DNA of 64,000 nucleotides from Colwellia sp. 20A7 (GCF_009832865.1 NZ_CP047130.1:3658001-3722000); one strand, 5' to 3'; positions 35,852 through 48,131 are shown, counted from the stretch's first letter. The notes: a model not told the origin generated them from the sequence alone. Translations and numbers: made by a program.

Positions 35852-38800
35852 TTATTGATCCTCTGTAATGTAAAGGTAAGTTCGCATTGTTTGTAGATTA
35901 AAGCCTATATCAACAATGCTTCTTCCTACAATTAAATTTCCTGTTGTACCTGCTGTTGCATCATCAGGATCATTAGGGATCACAATTAATGTCGGAGCCC
36001 CCAGAAATTGTTCACTAATAAAGCTTATTCTATCTTCGCGGTTTTTAGAGTCGGTTTCAGCCCAGTTAAACTTTGAAATACCCAAAGCTAGGTCTACACC
36101 ATACAACCAACCTTGACCATTAGGAAGTTCACAGTCTATTTGTTCTACTGCTAAATTAGGTGGTGAGAAAGTTGTAAAATAAACGGTATTATTGATTACA
36201 ATTGCACTTGCCGTACTCTTCTCACCTGACAGCTCTAAATCAAAATACCAACCTGATTTATTACTTACTGCCACCGATAATGCTTGTCTACCAGTATCAC
36301 TAACAGTTTCAAAAGGGTTATCAGTAAAATCATAAAGATCACCAATGGCTATAACATCAGGTATAGATGTACCATCACTACCAAAGCTTTGCGTAATAAT
36401 ATTTTTATCTTTAATCATAAAAAAAATATCACTAGTATCTGTTCCTAGCGGATTAGATTTGTCGCCACTACCAAGTAGAATAGCATCATAAGGGATTTCT
36501 TGATTAACAGTAATAGTAGAAGTACTGTCATCCTCAGCTTTAATCTCTGATTCTATCGTTTCAGTAATGAAAGTACGTACTATAGCTGGCTCATTAAAAA
36601 AGCGTCTGTCAGTTAAATTAGTATCACCGCCTAAACTGGCTAATTTGAATACCGAAATATCACTTAAGCTATCACTTGGCATATCCACTCGCCAAACGCT
36701 TCCTCCTGTATCCCCTACATATAGCCTGTCAACCAGACCATTCCCATCACTATCCAACGTAGCAATACTAGAAGGTATGCTATCTTCACCAGTAAATTCT
36801 GTGGTTGCATTATCTTCAGCCATACTCCATATTAAGGTGCCTGTTTCGGCATCGACCATATAAACTGCACGTCCAACATTATCTTCGGCGCCCACACCAC
36901 TATTATCTTTTGATGGATCATAACCACCACCAAAAAATAACACCGGTTTAGCCGTCTCACCACTAAGGTTCAACTTAGAATAACCCAACTTAGCTTGCGA
37001 CCAGGTTTGTCCTAACTCTGTAAAACCTGTTGTTCCGCCTTCTATGCGCCACATTAACCGAGGGGAACTAGGGTTACTGATATCAATAGCATAATAAGAT
37101 GAGCCACCACGGCGTAAACCGAAGAAGATCCACACTTTGTCACCTGGCTCAATAATACCATCGCCATCATGATCATCAATATAGGAAGTAATCTCCCCAT
37201 CGACACCGTAAACTTTGTCATCACTGGTTGAGTTATTACGTAAGGTTTTAATGTTAGGAAAGAATTCTTTAGGCATAAAGGCCCATGTTTCATCAACATC
37301 ATCACCAGTATCCTCAAACATGTGCAATGCACCGGCATTAGTCCCAATAAGTATATGTATTTTGTTACCATAGTTAATGACTAAGGGATTAGAGTGGAGA
37401 GGATCACCAAAGACATCACTACGCATATCCGTTTTATCGCCATCTTTATCCTCATCATCTACATCAATACCTAAATTCCAATTAAAGTAATCATCAGATT
37501 CTAAAACATCAACACCAAGAAAATTTGCATAATCTTCTTCCGTGCCAAAATGGCTTAACTTATTTGTTTGGGTTAGCTCTACTAGCGCATTAGAGGTTCC
37601 GATATCGCTATAGATTAATCGATCTGTTTTATTACGTAACATGCCGGCTACGCCACCTTCAGCAACGTCAGCCCCATCTTTGCTATCTGACCAATAACTT
37701 GTAACGTTAGAAGAAAAGTGACCTGTCGATTCGTCAATAGCTGCCGTGCCACTTTTACCGACTTGCACACCTCCTTCAACCTTATATTTTTTTAGATTAC
37801 CTTGCCATCTAGGTCCTCTATCCGGTTGAAACATTGCGTAATAAACTGAGTCTAGCGTTTCAGTACGGTCAAAGTTATTCGCGGCGACAGAAGCAGATGT
37901 TAAACTGTCGTTACTCGGTTCTAAATTAGCTAATACATTGGTTAATGCGGCAGTTAAACTCGCAGTATCCTGTGCTGGGAAATACTTTCCACCACCGAGA
38001 TCTGCTGCCTCTCTCAAGAGTGGCTCAGCCGCTTCTGCGCCTTGACTAAAACCTATGGTGTATGTGGTTACAGTTTGTTTGCCATCAACAGCTGCATTGA
38101 CATCATTATTATTCATCCAACCCGCAAGTGCCGCTAAATAATTACCTGCATATGAAGACATTGGATAGCCATCTGCAGTACCTAGCGCTCTAACTTTATC
38201 ATTTGCTGCTGTATCAAGTGTTGGTGCACCATCGGTAATAAGAATAACGTACGCTTTATCACTACAAGAAGTAAAAGGAGATTTGTAAATTTTACTGCCT
38301 GTTTCTATCGTGGTATCTCGAGGGGGGGTGTTCGCAGTATAAGAAGAACGATTACTATCGTTATCACCATAATCGACGCTTTTGCCACCAAAATAACGCG
38401 ATGCTTCATATAAAGTCTCACACAAAGGCGTATTATTTTCCGCATCAAGTTGGTTATTGACAATATCAAGTAAAGTCGTTCTACTTGATAGTGTAGAAGA
38501 TTTAATACCGAAGACTATTCGTCCACCATCTCGTGAGTTTTCACTTGTTGCATTATGATTAAAAACTTGTAGGCCAAAATCAACATTGGGTGAGGAGTTG
38601 ATTAAGTTGGTAACACTTTCCTGGGCAATTTCTATTCTGGATTTAATGACTTTCACTAAAGTGTCACTATGATACCAACGTAAGTAATTTTCACTATATA
38701 GGGTTACTAATGACCCTGACCACTTAACATTACTATTGCCTACATTAGCCGTGTAAAATACAGGGGTAGTTGGATCACCTTCACCATCAATGGGGAAACC

Positions 38801-39340
38801 AGGAGGTAATGCTATTGGAACACTGCCTTGTAAGTAATTTTTATTATTATTATTTATAGCATCTACATCGTCTTCACAATCAGTAATAATAATGTCGGTA
38901 CTATCAGTTTCATTTAACTCGCTCCAACGACCTGAGTTACCTTGAAACGTATACTCTCTAACAAATCCTGTGTAGTAACCATATTGATTAATAATATCTT
39001 GGGCAACTTTACAACTGTTAATACTGGCAGGGAACTTACGACCTTCATTAGGATCATCGGCAATGGGCATATCGTCGATATCAGTTTGACCTTTACTATA
39101 ATAAATATAATCGCTTGATAATTGAGGATAGCCATTGACTGCACTATAATTTACAAGCGGATTATAAGATGGTTTTACCAATTCTAATGTTCCCATGCTA
39201 CCTGAATTATCAAAAATAATTAGAACTTGTGGTCGTTTTTTAGCCTCACTGACGCTATCACTTATATACAGCTCTATATCTTCACCAAAGGAAAAATTAG
39301 TTATTAAAAGTAAAAGCCCTGCCACTATAAATTTTTTCAT
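35852..39340 (-). CDS. pilY1: Type IV pilus tip-associated adhesin PilY1
   Basis: PilY1 is an exported protein at the pilus tip that controls extension and retraction and surface sensing. The protein has 1162 residues with a signal peptide (1-19). An N-terminal von Willebrand A domain has the metal site DNSGS at 44-48 and later [10 protein letters not shown]. The C-terminal half is a PilY1 beta-propeller with [17 protein letters not shown] calcium loop DSDGNGLVD at about 865 precedes the conserved [14 protein letters not shown]. Two more acidic loops are [13 protein letters not shown] (about 725) and [11 protein letters not shown] (about 630). AAGGAAG precedes the ATG. It lies between pilX and pilE in one operon. 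Confidence 0.95.
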   Translation of the reverse strand: MKKFIVAGLLLLITNFSFGEDIELYISDSVSEAKKRPQVLIIFDNSGSMGTLELVKPSYNPLVNYSAVNGYPQLSSDYIYYSKGQTDIDDMPIADDPNEGRKFPASINSCKVAQDIINQYGYYTGFVREYTFQGNSGRWSELNETDSTDIIITDCEDDVDAINNNNKNYLQGSVPIALPPGFPIDGEGDPTTPVFYTANVGNSNVKWSGSLVTLYSENYLRWYHSDTLVKVIKSRIEIAQESVTNLINSSPNVDFGLQVFNHNATSENSRDGGRIVFGIKSSTLSSRTTLLDIVNNQLDAENNTPLCETLYEASRYFGGKSVDYGDNDSNRSSYTANTPPRDTTIETGSKIYKSPFTSCSDKAYVILITDGAPTLDTAANDKVRALGTADGYPMSSYAGNYLAALAGWMNNNDVNAAVDGKQTVTTYTIGFSQGAEAAEPLLREAADLGGGKYFPAQDTASLTAALTNVLANLEPSNDSLTSASVAANNFDRTETLDSVYYAMFQPDRGPRWQGNLKKYKVEGGVQVGKSGTAAIDESTGHFSSNVTSYWSDSKDGADVAEGGVAGMLRNKTDRLIYSDIGTSNALVELTQTNKLSHFGTEEDYANFLGVDVLESDDYFNWNLGIDVDDEDKDGDKTDMRSDVFGDPLHSNPLVINYGNKIHILIGTNAGALHMFEDTGDDVDETWAFMPKEFFPNIKTLRNNSTSDDKVYGVDGEITSYIDDHDGDGIIEPGDKVWIFFGLRRGGSSYYAIDISNPSSPRLMWRIEGGTTGFTELGQTWSQAKLGYSKLNLSGETAKPVLFFGGGYDPSKDNSGVGAEDNVGRAVYMVDAETGTLIWSMAEDNATTEFTGEDSIPSSIATLDSDGNGLVDRLYVGDTGGSVWRVDMPSDSLSDISVFKLASLGGDTNLTDRRFFNEPAIVRTFITETIESEIKAEDDSTSTITVNQEIPYDAILLGSGDKSNPLGTDTSDIFFMIKDKNIITQSFGSDGTSIPDVIAIGDLYDFTDNPFETVSDTGRQALSVAVSNKSGWYFDLELSGEKSTASAIVINNTVYFTTFSPPNLAVEQIDCELPNGQGWLYGVDLALGISKFNWAETDSKNREDRISFISEQFLGAPTLIVIPNDPDDATAGTTGNLIVGRSIVDIGFNLQTMRTYLYITEDQ

Positions 39341-39394
39341 TTTTCTTCCTTAAGCAATAAGAAATATACCGTCTGTTAAAAGCGATAACTTCAC

Positions 39395-39931
39395 CTATCT
39401 TAAAAGCTGTTGCGCTATGCCTGAGTTGACGTTAACTACACTGGTATTAGTACGACCATATTTTCGATTTACTTGAACTTTTAACATGTTGCAAGTAAAC
39501 ACTTGTGTTGAAGAAGCTAATTTCGAGTTAGGGCAATCAGCTTCTAGCATATACTTATTATTTGTAATATCGAGTTCAGGAGGATCAAACTTTTCTGAAT
39601 CCCATAATATTGGCATTTCTGCTTCTATCTGTTTTATTTTTTGTATATTGTCATCTTCATCTTTAAACGTAGCAAGAGACGCTGCAAATTCATTTGTTGA
39701 ACCCGGCGATACTTGATTGAAAATAATTTCATCTATCGCACTAATGGCTTCCTGGACAGCAACCACTTTATCTTCACTTGCACCTGACATTTTCATATCA
39801 GTTGTTGTATTTTGCATCAACGCTGCAGCTACAGCGGTTAATGCAACAAGAAAAACTAAAGATACAATTAACACTACACCTTGCTGTTTTCTTACTTTAC
39901 CGTATTTATTTATTCTATTTATATTATTCAT
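39395..39931 (-). CDS. pilX: Type IV minor pilin PilX
   Basis: This is a 178-residue protein with the PilX N-terminal pattern: short basic leader, QQGVVLIVSLVFLVALTAVA as membrane helix, then MQNTTTDMKMSG. The prepilin site is less canonical (QG^VVLIVSL, no Glu at +5), as is usual for PilX/GspK-like pilins. The remaining part has two Cys residues (ADCPNSK and FTCNML). It is between pilW and pilY1 in the operon. Confidence 0.9.
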   Translation of the reverse strand: MNNINRINKYGKVRKQQGVVLIVSLVFLVALTAVAAALMQNTTTDMKMSGASEDKVVAVQEAISAIDEIIFNQVSPGSTNEFAASLATFKDEDDNIQKIKQIEAEMPILWDSEKFDPPELDITNNKYMLEADCPNSKLASSTQVFTCNMLKVQVNRKYGRTNTSVVNVNSGIAQQLLR

Positions 39932-39990
39932 ATAAATGACCTACTTTACTTATTTATGTTTTAGCTATTGGTTTATTCAATTCTTCAGTA

Positions 39991-41022
39991 TTACCACATA
40001 TCCATGCCAGCATTATATAAAGTCACTGTTGAGCTAAAAAGCAAGCGACGATAATTATCATTAACAGTATAAGAAAAATCACCTAATTCATAAGTATTCG
40101 TATTCGTATATTTGTTATCTTTTAGAATACTCCGCGCTAATACATATACTTTTACGGATATTATACGACTTGCGGCATTATCCCACAGTTCATCCGTCAT
40201 ATTTGCTGCTGGAATATAAGCATTTACAATACCATAACCGGAATCTGTAGGCTCTGTTTCCATATCAACCCCATATTCAAAACGAATTATTTCAATACCA
40301 TCGATGATAGGAGCAAAAGATAGTGTATTTGCTAACCTTCCTTGCATTAATACAGGTACAGTATTACTGCCGTGTGTTTCCTCTCTAATATAGTAAATAT
40401 GGTGTTGATATTCCCAAACTTGAGAACCTTCTATGTTAGGAACAACGCCCGCAGAGAAAATAACACCATTATTCATATTGCTTACTAAATAATAATTACC
40501 CACAGGTGCTGCATCACCAGCGGTTAGCGCTAATGGTGTAGAGATAACACGTTTGAGTTGTAATATATCAGAGTCAATTTTGGCATCATTTCGACACCCT
40601 GATAATATTGTTGCATTTGTTACTGTTGCCCCCCAAAGTGTTCTAAAATGCCCTACAGCTAAAGGAAATGTGCCATTATTTATACCGCCACCAATACACT
40701 CTCCAACGGGGGCAGCTAGTGTAGAGCTAATACGAGAAAGGCCAACCGAGCCTGTATAATCTCCCCAAAAATCTTGTCTAAGTAAATCATCACTTAATAC
40801 GCTAATAGCAAAGCGACCATTTTCTTGTAACTCACCATAAGTGGATGTTTCACTGGTTGTGGTTCGCATACCAACAAATACACTTAATACACCTGCAAAA
40901 ATAACTAAACCAATAATTAAAGCAATAAAGACTTCAACCAAACTAAAACCATATTGAGATTTAAAGCCCGCTTTAGTCATTTGATTTACACTAAGGCTTT
41001 GTTTATTTATTGTTATTTTCAT
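39991..41022 (-). CDS. pilW: Type IV minor pilin PilW
   Basis: This is a 343-residue minor pilin. The prepilin site YG^FSLVEVFIALIIGLVIFA lies about 25 residues from the first Met; a Met 14 codons in is an alternative start. The large globular region begins ELQENGRFAISVLSDDLLRQ, a typical PilW segment, and has a Cys pair (GECIGGG and SGCRND). Its size is normal for PilW. It is second in the operon after pilV. Confidence 0.92.
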   Translation of the reverse strand: MKITINKQSLSVNQMTKAGFKSQYGFSLVEVFIALIIGLVIFAGVLSVFVGMRTTTSETSTYGELQENGRFAISVLSDDLLRQDFWGDYTGSVGLSRISSTLAAPVGECIGGGINNGTFPLAVGHFRTLWGATVTNATILSGCRNDAKIDSDILQLKRVISTPLALTAGDAAPVGNYYLVSNMNNGVIFSAGVVPNIEGSQVWEYQHHIYYIREETHGSNTVPVLMQGRLANTLSFAPIIDGIEIIRFEYGVDMETEPTDSGYGIVNAYIPAANMTDELWDNAASRIISVKVYVLARSILKDNKYTNTNTYELGDFSYTVNDNYRRLLFSSTVTLYNAGMDMW

Positions 41023-41068
41023 GTACTAAAATCTCAACCTTATTTATTATTAGTAATATTATAGCTAG

Positions 41069-41662
41069 CTATATGATAAAAGCACTTATCACTACTTGGC
41101 GGCGAGTATTAGTTGCGCTGCCACACGCTTCAACATCGACCGAATCAATTGTCGCAACCTTTCCTTGCCATGTGATAACCACTTTAACTGAATTTCCTAC
41201 CACAGTTAAACAGCCAATGCCTCCAACTAATCCTCCAACCTTCTTTGTATCATTGATTGCATTTGCCCCCATTAATGCTTGTTCCCAACCAAAAAGATCA
41301 TGAGTAACCATTTCAGCTGGGGTACATAATGATGCTGTCGAATTACAAGTAGGCGCTGAAGTGACTTTTCCAGTTCCGTAGGGGCTATTCGCTGCATATA
41401 GTGATAATGTACTACTATTGTTACCTCGAATTCTTTCAATAATATCCTGTGCTAAACTCGATGCTAATGAACGTTGCATAGCGTCAAAACTCGATTTTTT
41501 AGCCGTAGCTTGCATAGCAACAGCTCCGAGAATACCAGTAACCATAATAACCAAGGCAACTAAAACTTCGATAAAAGTCATACCTTTATTTTTTGTATTA
41601 CGATGGTATTTATCATTGATTCGTTGAGGCATCGACTTTCTCTTTATATGTTGGCTCTTCAT
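41069..41662 (-). CDS. pilV: Type IV minor pilin PilV
   Basis: This is a 197-residue minor pilin with prepilin site NKG^MTFIEVLVALVIMVTGIL at about 26-45. It is followed by AMQATAKKSSFDAMQRSLAS and LAQDIIERIRGN, the pattern of PilV. The mature part has four Cys residues (two in APTCNSTASLC). It is the first gene of the minus-strand operon pilV-W-X-Y1-E-tapY2. The leader of about 25 residues is long, and a Met at the tenth to eleventh codon with AGAGAAAG upstream is a possible alternative start. Confidence 0.92.
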   Translation of the reverse strand: MKSQHIKRKSMPQRINDKYHRNTKNKGMTFIEVLVALVIMVTGILGAVAMQATAKKSSFDAMQRSLASSLAQDIIERIRGNNSSTLSLYAANSPYGTGKVTSAPTCNSTASLCTPAEMVTHDLFGWEQALMGANAINDTKKVGGLVGGIGCLTVVGNSVKVVITWQGKVATIDSVDVEACGSATNTRRQVVISAFII

Positions 41663-42095
41663 ATTACTTAATCTTTTCGTTATATGAAAAGTATATGAAA
41701 GAAAAACTGAAAAAAAAAGATTTGAAAGAGTATTTTCAGTTAGGGGGGAGTGAAAAAGTTTTTTAATAAAAATATTTTTTAACTTTGTTAACCTTCTATT
41801 TTATAGAAGTATTATCAAAGTAATTACTTTTAAAAAGATAGTAGTTAACGACAAGATCATCCAATTTATTAAGATAAAAAAAGTTAATATTAACTTTAAG
41901 AGCTAAGGGTATTGATAAATTAAAATTTGTTAAAACATTTATTATAAACAATACTTACCCTTGTTTTTTATTATCTTTATGTCCTCTTTAACAATAGATA
42001 AATAATTTATCTTGTATATGATAGCGGTTGCTACACTCAAATAAATTTAAATATAGCAACCACATTACAATGGTTAAATTATAATCAAACCAAGA
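41663..42095. other. Intergenic region upstream of the pilV operon
   Basis: This is 433 very AT-rich bases between pilV and ispH, both on the minus strand. It must contain the pilus operon promoter and the end of the preceding transcript. GATAAATAATTTATC near 41998 is a palindrome. No gene or clear terminator is seen. Confidence 0.4.
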
Positions 42096-43025
42096 TTAGC
42101 GTAATTCTACGGGTACTGCAAATACAATATTCTCTTTACGACCAGGAAATTCTTTAACTTCATGGCCACCCAAGCTTTTCAATACATCAATAACTTGTGT
42201 AACAAGAATAGCCGGTGCAGAGGCTCCAGCAGTAACACCAATAGAATCGACACCTTCAAGCCATGATGTTTCAATATCATCCGCTGTATCAATTAAATAA
42301 GAAGTCGTTCCCATTTTTTCAGAAACTTCTCTTAAACGATTTGAATTAGAGCTATTTTTAGCGCCGACAACTAATAATAAATCAACTTGATCAGCAATAG
42401 CACGCACCGCATCTTGACGATTTTGTGTTGCATAACAAATATCATCCTTTCGCGGGCCTTCAATCATTGGAAATCTGGCTCTTAATGCATCAATAACATC
42501 TGAGGTATCATCAACTGATAATGTAGTTTGACTACAGTAGTATAATTTTTCGGAATTTTTGACTTCAAGCTTTGATACATCATCGACAGACTCAACAAGA
42601 TATATACCTGCTGTTTCACTATCGTATTGCCCCATAGTCCCTTCAACTTCAGGGTGACCTTGATGACCAATAAGTACACATTCAATATTTTTTCTACTGA
42701 CTCGTGACACTTCCATATGTACTTTCGTTACTAATGGACAAGTTGCATCAAAAACTTTTAAGTCACGTGATTTAGCTTCATTACGAACTGCCTTTGAAAC
42801 GCCATGAGCACTAAAAATGACAGTACTATCATCAGGGGCCTCATGAATTTCATCAATAAAAATTGCCCCGCGATTTTTAAGACCATCTACCACAAACTTG
42901 TTATGCACGACTTCATGACGAACATAAATAGGCGCGCCAAATAGGTCTAATGCTCGATCAACAATACTAATTGCGCGGTCAACACCTGCACAAAAGCCAC
43001 GGGGATTAGCTAAAATAATTTTCAT
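42096..43025 (-). CDS. ispH: 4-hydroxy-3-methylbut-2-enyl diphosphate reductase IspH
   Basis: IspH is the last enzyme of the MEP isoprenoid pathway and makes IPP and DMAPP. The start at 43025 (CAGAGAA upstream) gives 309 residues and the usual beginning [20 protein letters not shown] start 15 codons earlier is rejected. The iron-sulfur cysteines are Cys12 (GFCAGV), the Cys in [11 protein letters not shown] and the Cys in [13 protein letters not shown]. The acid-base segment SNSNRLRE is present. It is the last gene of the ileS-lspA-fkpB-ispH group, 31 bases after fkpB. Confidence 0.97.
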   Translation of the reverse strand: MKIILANPRGFCAGVDRAISIVDRALDLFGAPIYVRHEVVHNKFVVDGLKNRGAIFIDEIHEAPDDSTVIFSAHGVSKAVRNEAKSRDLKVFDATCPLVTKVHMEVSRVSRKNIECVLIGHQGHPEVEGTMGQYDSETAGIYLVESVDDVSKLEVKNSEKLYYCSQTTLSVDDTSDVIDALRARFPMIEGPRKDDICYATQNRQDAVRAIADQVDLLLVVGAKNSSNSNRLREVSEKMGTTSYLIDTADDIETSWLEGVDSIGVTAGASAPAILVTQVIDVLKSLGGHEVKEFPGRKENIVFAVPVELR

Positions 43026-43056
43026 ACAATTCTCTGTAATTCGAAGTGCCAACTTA

Positions 43057-43494
43057 TTATAGTATTTCAACCAAATCTATGACAAATGTAACTGGCTGGC
43101 CAGCTAATGGATGATTAAAATCAATAGTAACTGAGCTACCATTAACTTCTTTAATCATTCCAGGCAATTCACCGCCTGGCTGAGAAAACGTAATGATATT
43201 ACCAACTTTCGCTGGCACTTCAGCAGAAAACTTATCAATATCCATGTAGTGAATATTGTCAGGATTCGTTTCACCAAAAGCATCAACAGCTTCAAGCGTA
43301 AATTCCTTACTACTACCTACCGGCATACCTAATAATTGTGTTTCAAAAGCCGCAGAAATACTTTGGTCACCCATAATAATCTTAGCCGGTTTATTATTAA
43401 CTTTTGTACTGTCAGCAGCTGAACCATCACTTAATTTCATCGTGATGTGCACCAAAATACTAGAATTTGCTTGAATAATTTTATCAATTGTCAT
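43057..43494 (-). CDS. fkpB: FKBP-type peptidyl-prolyl isomerase FkpB (SlyD-like)
   Basis: This is a 145-residue cytoplasmic prolyl isomerase with chaperone-like insert. Conserved segments are [25 protein letters not shown] and the insert-flap region ending [20 protein letters not shown], the last being the FKBP closing strand. There is no His-rich tail, which separates FkpB (SlpA) from SlyD. Its place between lspA and ispH agrees with E. coli. Confidence 0.93.
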   Translation of the reverse strand: MTIDKIIQANSSILVHITMKLSDGSAADSTKVNNKPAKIIMGDQSISAAFETQLLGMPVGSSKEFTLEAVDAFGETNPDNIHYMDIDKFSAEVPAKVGNIITFSQPGGELPGMIKEVNGSSVTIDFNHPLAGQPVTFVIDLVEIL

Positions 43495-43535
43495 TATTTA
43501 TCTTCTATTAAGTCTTTGTCTGAGCCAATTTAAAG

Positions 43536-44039
43536 CTATGCTGAATCTTCGGTTTTAGTGAAAAACGAGTCAAGGATCATTAACGCTGCACCAATAAATA
43601 TCATTGAATCGGCAAAGTTAAATGCGGGAAAGTGATATCCTGACCAATGAAAATCTAAAAAGTCGATAACATAACCAAATAAAACTCTATCGATAAGATT
43701 TCCTAGCGCGCCACTTAACATTAACGCAAAAGCGATACTTAAAATAGTTTGTGATTTAGGTGTTTTAGCGAGCCAAATAATAAAGACCAGACTAGCAATA
43801 GCTGCAACGACAGTAAAGAACCAGCGTTGCCAGCCTCCTTGGCTCGCAAGAAAGCTAAAAGCAGCCCCTGGATTATGAACATAAGTCAGGTTGAAAAACG
43901 GTAATATGTTTAGCGATTCATAAAGATTAAATGACCCTACCACTAATTGTTTAGTCACTTGATCTAACACTAAACAAAGTAGCGTTAGCCAAAGCCAACG
44001 CAAACCTGAATTATTGAAAGCGGAAATAAGATTATGCAT
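43536..44039 (-). CDS. lspA: Lipoprotein signal peptidase LspA
   Basis: LspA is the inner-membrane aspartyl peptidase that removes signal peptides from lipoproteins such as BamD. The start at 44039 gives 167 residues beginning [19 protein letters not shown] Met 23 codons upstream lies inside ileS and is rejected. Four membrane helices are visible. The catalytic Asp residues are in ALGNLIDRV and FNFADSMIF, and [16 protein letters not shown] is the conserved loop. Its ATG overlaps the last bases of ileS by eight, a sign of translational coupling. Confidence 0.96.
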   Translation of the reverse strand: MHNLISAFNNSGLRWLWLTLLCLVLDQVTKQLVVGSFNLYESLNILPFFNLTYVHNPGAAFSFLASQGGWQRWFFTVVAAIASLVFIIWLAKTPKSQTILSIAFALMLSGALGNLIDRVLFGYVIDFLDFHWSGYHFPAFNFADSMIFIGAALMILDSFFTKTEDSA

Positions 44040-46884
44040 ATTTTCTAACTTCACCCACGCCATCAACATTAGTAACACAGCGTTGACAAAGCTCAGGGTG
44101 TGCATCATCTACACCAACATCTTCAGTTACATGCCAACATCTTTCACATTTACTACCTTTTGCTGCTGCTACTGACAACCATAAACCTTCAACATCTGTT
44201 GAAGTCGCCTCTTCAGGCACCTGGTTAGCATCGTTAACCACTTCAACAGTTACTTTTGATGTGATTAAAACAAAACGTAACTCTTCATCTAGCTTATTCA
44301 GTTTTTCAGCTAAATCAGCCGTTGCAAACAATGTTACTTGTGCTTCTAATGCTTTACCTACGGTTTTTTCTTTACGAGCAAGTTCTAATGCGCGGTTAAC
44401 TTCTGAACGAACGAGTAATAGCTCACTCCAAAAATCGTTACCTAAAGCAGCATCTGCTGGCATAGTTTCTAAACCATCAAACCAAACACCAGTAAAAACA
44501 AATTCATCACGTTCGCCACTCACAGGAGTAGGTAGTGCTTGCCAAATTTCTTGTGCAGTAAAAGATAGGATTGGTGCCATCCAAGCAGTCATCGCTTCTG
44601 CTATTAAATACATTGCTGTTTGACATGAGCGACGTGCATTCGAATCTGCTTTAGCTGTATATTGTCTATCTTTAATAATATCTAAGTAGAAACCACCAAG
44701 CTCATTAGTACAAAAATTCATTATTTTATGCGCGACTACATGAAATTCATATTCATTGTATGCGTTAATGATTTCTGTTTGTAAGTGCGCAGCTTTATCA
44801 ACAACCCAGCGATCTAGTGCAACCATATCATCAAAGGCTACTGAATGCTGTGCAGGCTCAAAACCATTTAAATTAGATAATAAGAAGCGAGATGTATTAC
44901 GAATTCGACGATAAGCATCAGCTTGACGTTTGAATATCTCATCACCTGCGGTGATCTCTTGCGTGTAGTTTACTGATGCAGTCCATAAACGTAAAATATC
45001 TGCGCCTAAGGTATTAGTGATTTCTTTTGGCGTGATCACATTCCCTAATGACTTAGACATTTTATGACCATTAGCATCAACAACAAACCCATGGGTAAGT
45101 ACTTGCTTATAAGGTGCTTTACCATTCATAGCTACCGAAGACATCATTGATGACATAAACCAACCACGATGTTGATCTGAGCCTTCAAGGTATAAATCTG
45201 CGATACCATCAAATTCTTCGCGGGCATTAATAACAGAATAATGTGTAGTGCCTGAGTCAAACCATACATCTAAGGTATCAGGTACTTTGATGTATTCTTT
45301 AGCGTCATCACCAATAAGCTCTTCAGCTTCTAAGTCAAACCATGCTTGAATACCTTTTTCTTCCACACGTTTTGCAACAGTTTCAATTAACTCAATACTA
45401 CGAGGGTGTAACGCGCCGGTATCTTGATGAATGAATAATGCCATTGGCACACCCCACGTACGTTGACGCGAAATACACCAATCTGGACGACCTTCAACCA
45501 TAGATTCAATACGACGCTGACCCCAATCAGGAATCCATTGTGTTTTTTCAATTTCTTTCAGTGAATCTTGACGTAAACCTTTCTTATCCATGCTGATAAA
45601 CCATTGTGGCGTTGCACGGAAAATTAACGGTGTTTTATGACGCCAGCAATGTGGATAAGAATGCTCTAACGCATGATGATGTACTAATGTGCCTTGCTCT
45701 TTTAAAGTCTCAACAACATTCGCATTCGCTTTAAATACATGTTGTCCTGCAAACAATGGAGTGTCATCTAAGTAAACACCATTTGCTCCTACAGGGTTTG
45801 CAACTTCTAAGTTGTATAATTTACCAACCACAAAATCTTCCACACCATGACCTGGTGCAGTATGTACACAACCTGTACCTGAATCGGTAGTAACATGTTC
45901 ACCTAAAACAACAGGAACAGTGAAATCATAAAATGGATGTTTAAGTTGCACTAAATCTAATTCAGATCCTTTACAAAAACCTAAAGTTTGATATTTATCG
46001 ATACCAAAACGATCCATACAAGAAGTCACAAGATCTGAAGCTAAAATAAAACGCTCCTTTCCTTGCTCAGTTTCACATTGTACTAAAGAGTATTCAACAT
46101 CTGTATGTACTGCAACCGCACGGTTAGCGGGTAATGTCCAAGGTGTCGTTGTCCAGATAACAACAGAAACACTGCCTTCACCTTCATCGGATGATACGTC
46201 AGGTTGCTTAAATTTATCAGCAATAGTTTGATCTACTACGGTAAATTTCACATCAATTGCTGGTGATTGCTTATCTTTATATTCTACTTCAGCTTCTGCC
46301 AAAGATGATCCACAATCCGTACACCAATGTACTGGCTTGAAGCCTTGATGCAAATGACCATTTTCAGCAATTTTACCTAATGCACGAATAATGTTCGCTT
46401 CAGTGTCAAAGTCCATTGTACGATAAGGATTATCCCAATCAGCAAAAACACCTAAACGTTTGAAATCGTCACGTTGTGCATTCACCTGTTTAGCAGCGTA
46501 TTCACGACATTTTTCGCGAAAAACACTAGCAGAAACCTTATGACCAGGTTTACCTACTTTTTTCTCAACCATTAGCTCAATAGGTAAACCATGACAATCC
46601 CAACCAGGCACGTAAGGTGCGTTGAAATCAGATAACGTTTTAGATTTAACAATAATATCTTTAAGAATTTTATTTACAGAGTGGCCGATATGAATATCAC
46701 CATTGGCATACGGAGGGCCATCATGCAAAATGAATGATTTCTTACCTTTTTTTGCTGCACGAATTTTCCCGTACAAGTCTTTCTCAGCCCATTCTTTGAG
46801 CATATTAGGTTCACGGTTTGCCATATTGCCTTTCATTGCAAAAGTCGTTGCAGGCAAATTCAAGGTTTGTTTGTAATCACTCAT
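44032..46884 (-). CDS. ileS: Isoleucyl-tRNA synthetase
   Basis: IleS charges tRNA-Ile and edits misactivated valine. The 950 residues have the class I signatures HIGH at 65-68 and KMSKS at about 607. The CP1 editing domain lies between ([13 protein letters not shown]). The C-terminal zinc finger has [11 protein letters not shown] and CQRCV. The length agrees with E. coli IleS (938), the bacterial type 1. It follows ribF by 49 bases and is coupled to lspA, as in most gammaproteobacteria. Confidence 0.98.
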   Translation of the reverse strand: MSDYKQTLNLPATTFAMKGNMANREPNMLKEWAEKDLYGKIRAAKKGKKSFILHDGPPYANGDIHIGHSVNKILKDIIVKSKTLSDFNAPYVPGWDCHGLPIELMVEKKVGKPGHKVSASVFREKCREYAAKQVNAQRDDFKRLGVFADWDNPYRTMDFDTEANIIRALGKIAENGHLHQGFKPVHWCTDCGSSLAEAEVEYKDKQSPAIDVKFTVVDQTIADKFKQPDVSSDEGEGSVSVVIWTTTPWTLPANRAVAVHTDVEYSLVQCETEQGKERFILASDLVTSCMDRFGIDKYQTLGFCKGSELDLVQLKHPFYDFTVPVVLGEHVTTDSGTGCVHTAPGHGVEDFVVGKLYNLEVANPVGANGVYLDDTPLFAGQHVFKANANVVETLKEQGTLVHHHALEHSYPHCWRHKTPLIFRATPQWFISMDKKGLRQDSLKEIEKTQWIPDWGQRRIESMVEGRPDWCISRQRTWGVPMALFIHQDTGALHPRSIELIETVAKRVEEKGIQAWFDLEAEELIGDDAKEYIKVPDTLDVWFDSGTTHYSVINAREEFDGIADLYLEGSDQHRGWFMSSMMSSVAMNGKAPYKQVLTHGFVVDANGHKMSKSLGNVITPKEITNTLGADILRLWTASVNYTQEITAGDEIFKRQADAYRRIRNTSRFLLSNLNGFEPAQHSVAFDDMVALDRWVVDKAAHLQTEIINAYNEYEFHVVAHKIMNFCTNELGGFYLDIIKDRQYTAKADSNARRSCQTAMYLIAEAMTAWMAPILSFTAQEIWQALPTPVSGERDEFVFTGVWFDGLETMPADAALGNDFWSELLLVRSEVNRALELARKEKTVGKALEAQVTLFATADLAEKLNKLDEELRFVLITSKVTVEVVNDANQVPEEATSTDVEGLWLSVAAAKGSKCERCWHVTEDVGVDDAHPELCQRCVTNVDGVGEVRKYA

Positions 46885-46918
46885 TTAAATCATTATCCGA
46901 TTATTAATTTTTTAAATT

Positions 46919-46938
46919 GTTAGGCACATATGCCTAAC
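46919..46938. other. Hairpin between ribF and ileS, overlapping the ribF stop
   Basis: GTTAGGCA and TGCCTAAC form a perfect 8-bp stem around CATA. On the minus strand the ribF TAG stop lies in the first arm. The downstream sequence has an A-rich stretch but no proper T-run, so it is more likely an RNA-processing or partial termination structure than a full terminator. Confidence 0.45.
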
Positions 46939-47872
46939 CTACATTATTTATTTTTTCAAACACATCTTTCGCTTGTTCACTATCAATCTTAATTTGCGCC
47001 GTTAGCGCAGCTAAGTTTTCAAACTTCATCACCTGACGAAGTTTTTTTATAATTATCACTTCAATGCACTGACCATAAATGTCATCACTAAAATTAAAAA
47101 TATGTACTTCTAACTGTTCTCGAATACCATTAACCGTAGGTCTAGCGCCAATATTAGCGACACCGTTAAACATACCATCAATTGTTTTTATCTTTACCGC
47201 AAAAACGCCACTTAATGGTGAATTATGCCTTTTTAATAGAACATTCGCTGTAGGAAAGCCTAATTGTCTACCACGTTTATCACCATGAAATACTTTACCT
47301 ATTATTGAATAAGGTCTTCCAAGCATGTTTTCAACGTTTACTAGATCATCTTTATCTAATGCTGCTCTAATTGCGGTACTGCTAACCCTACAATCTTCCA
47401 TTTTACAACTTGCAGTATCCGTGACCTCAAAACCAAACCTTTTTCCAGCCTGTGACAACATAGTAAAATCGCCAATACGATCTTTACCGAAATGAAAGTC
47501 GTCACCTACAATTAAATGCTTTATGCCTAATTTTTCAACTAATAAATGCTCTATAAATTGCTCTGCACTTTGGTTAGCAAATTTCATATTAAAGTTAACA
47601 CAGATGAGACGTTGCACACCTAACTTTGACAATAATGCATATTTGTCTCTTAAACGGCACAACCTTGCAGGCGCTTTATCCTGTGCAAATACTTCTTGAG
47701 GTTGAGGTTCAAAAACCAAAACAGCCGCAACACAATTAAGCGCCTTAGCTTTAGCCACTAATGCTGAAATAACGCGTTGGTGACCTTTGTGAACACCATC
47801 AAAATTACCTATAGTTAATACACAACCATGATCACCTGGCTGAATATTATGTATACCGCGAACTAACTGCAT
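46934..47872 (-). CDS. ribF: Bifunctional riboflavin kinase / FAD synthetase RibF
   Basis: RibF converts riboflavin to FMN and then to FAD. The start at 47872 has AAGGTGAAG upstream and gives 312 residues beginning MQLVRGIHNIQ. Codons up to 47914 are rejected. The N-terminal nucleotidyltransferase domain has GNFDGVHKGHQRVI and VGDDFHFGKDRIG. The C-terminal kinase domain begins at about 185 with GRPYSIIGKVFHGDKRGRQL, and GFPTAN and GVANIGARPTVNG follow. It is the first gene after murJ on the strand, followed by ileS. Confidence 0.96.
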   Translation of the reverse strand: MQLVRGIHNIQPGDHGCVLTIGNFDGVHKGHQRVISALVAKAKALNCVAAVLVFEPQPQEVFAQDKAPARLCRLRDKYALLSKLGVQRLICVNFNMKFANQSAEQFIEHLLVEKLGIKHLIVGDDFHFGKDRIGDFTMLSQAGKRFGFEVTDTASCKMEDCRVSSTAIRAALDKDDLVNVENMLGRPYSIIGKVFHGDKRGRQLGFPTANVLLKRHNSPLSGVFAVKIKTIDGMFNGVANIGARPTVNGIREQLEVHIFNFSDDIYGQCIEVIIIKKLRQVMKFENLAALTAQIKIDSEQAKDVFEKINNVG

Positions 47873-48131
47873 TATTCTTGACTTCACCTTTAAGGAACAA
47901 AAAACGAACAGCACTAATTAATACATATAAAGTTAAAAAATAAAGCACATCTTCGTTAAAAACAAGATTAAACATACTATGCAATAACGAGTTTAGAGTC
48001 TTAAATAAAAAACCTTTATATCGACTGTTTATAAAAATAAATCGCCGAATTATATATTAAAGCGCAATAATAATCAGTAGCTAAGACGCTTTATTTTTAC
48101 ACTTTTACTTTACTTTTATTTTCATTTCAAT

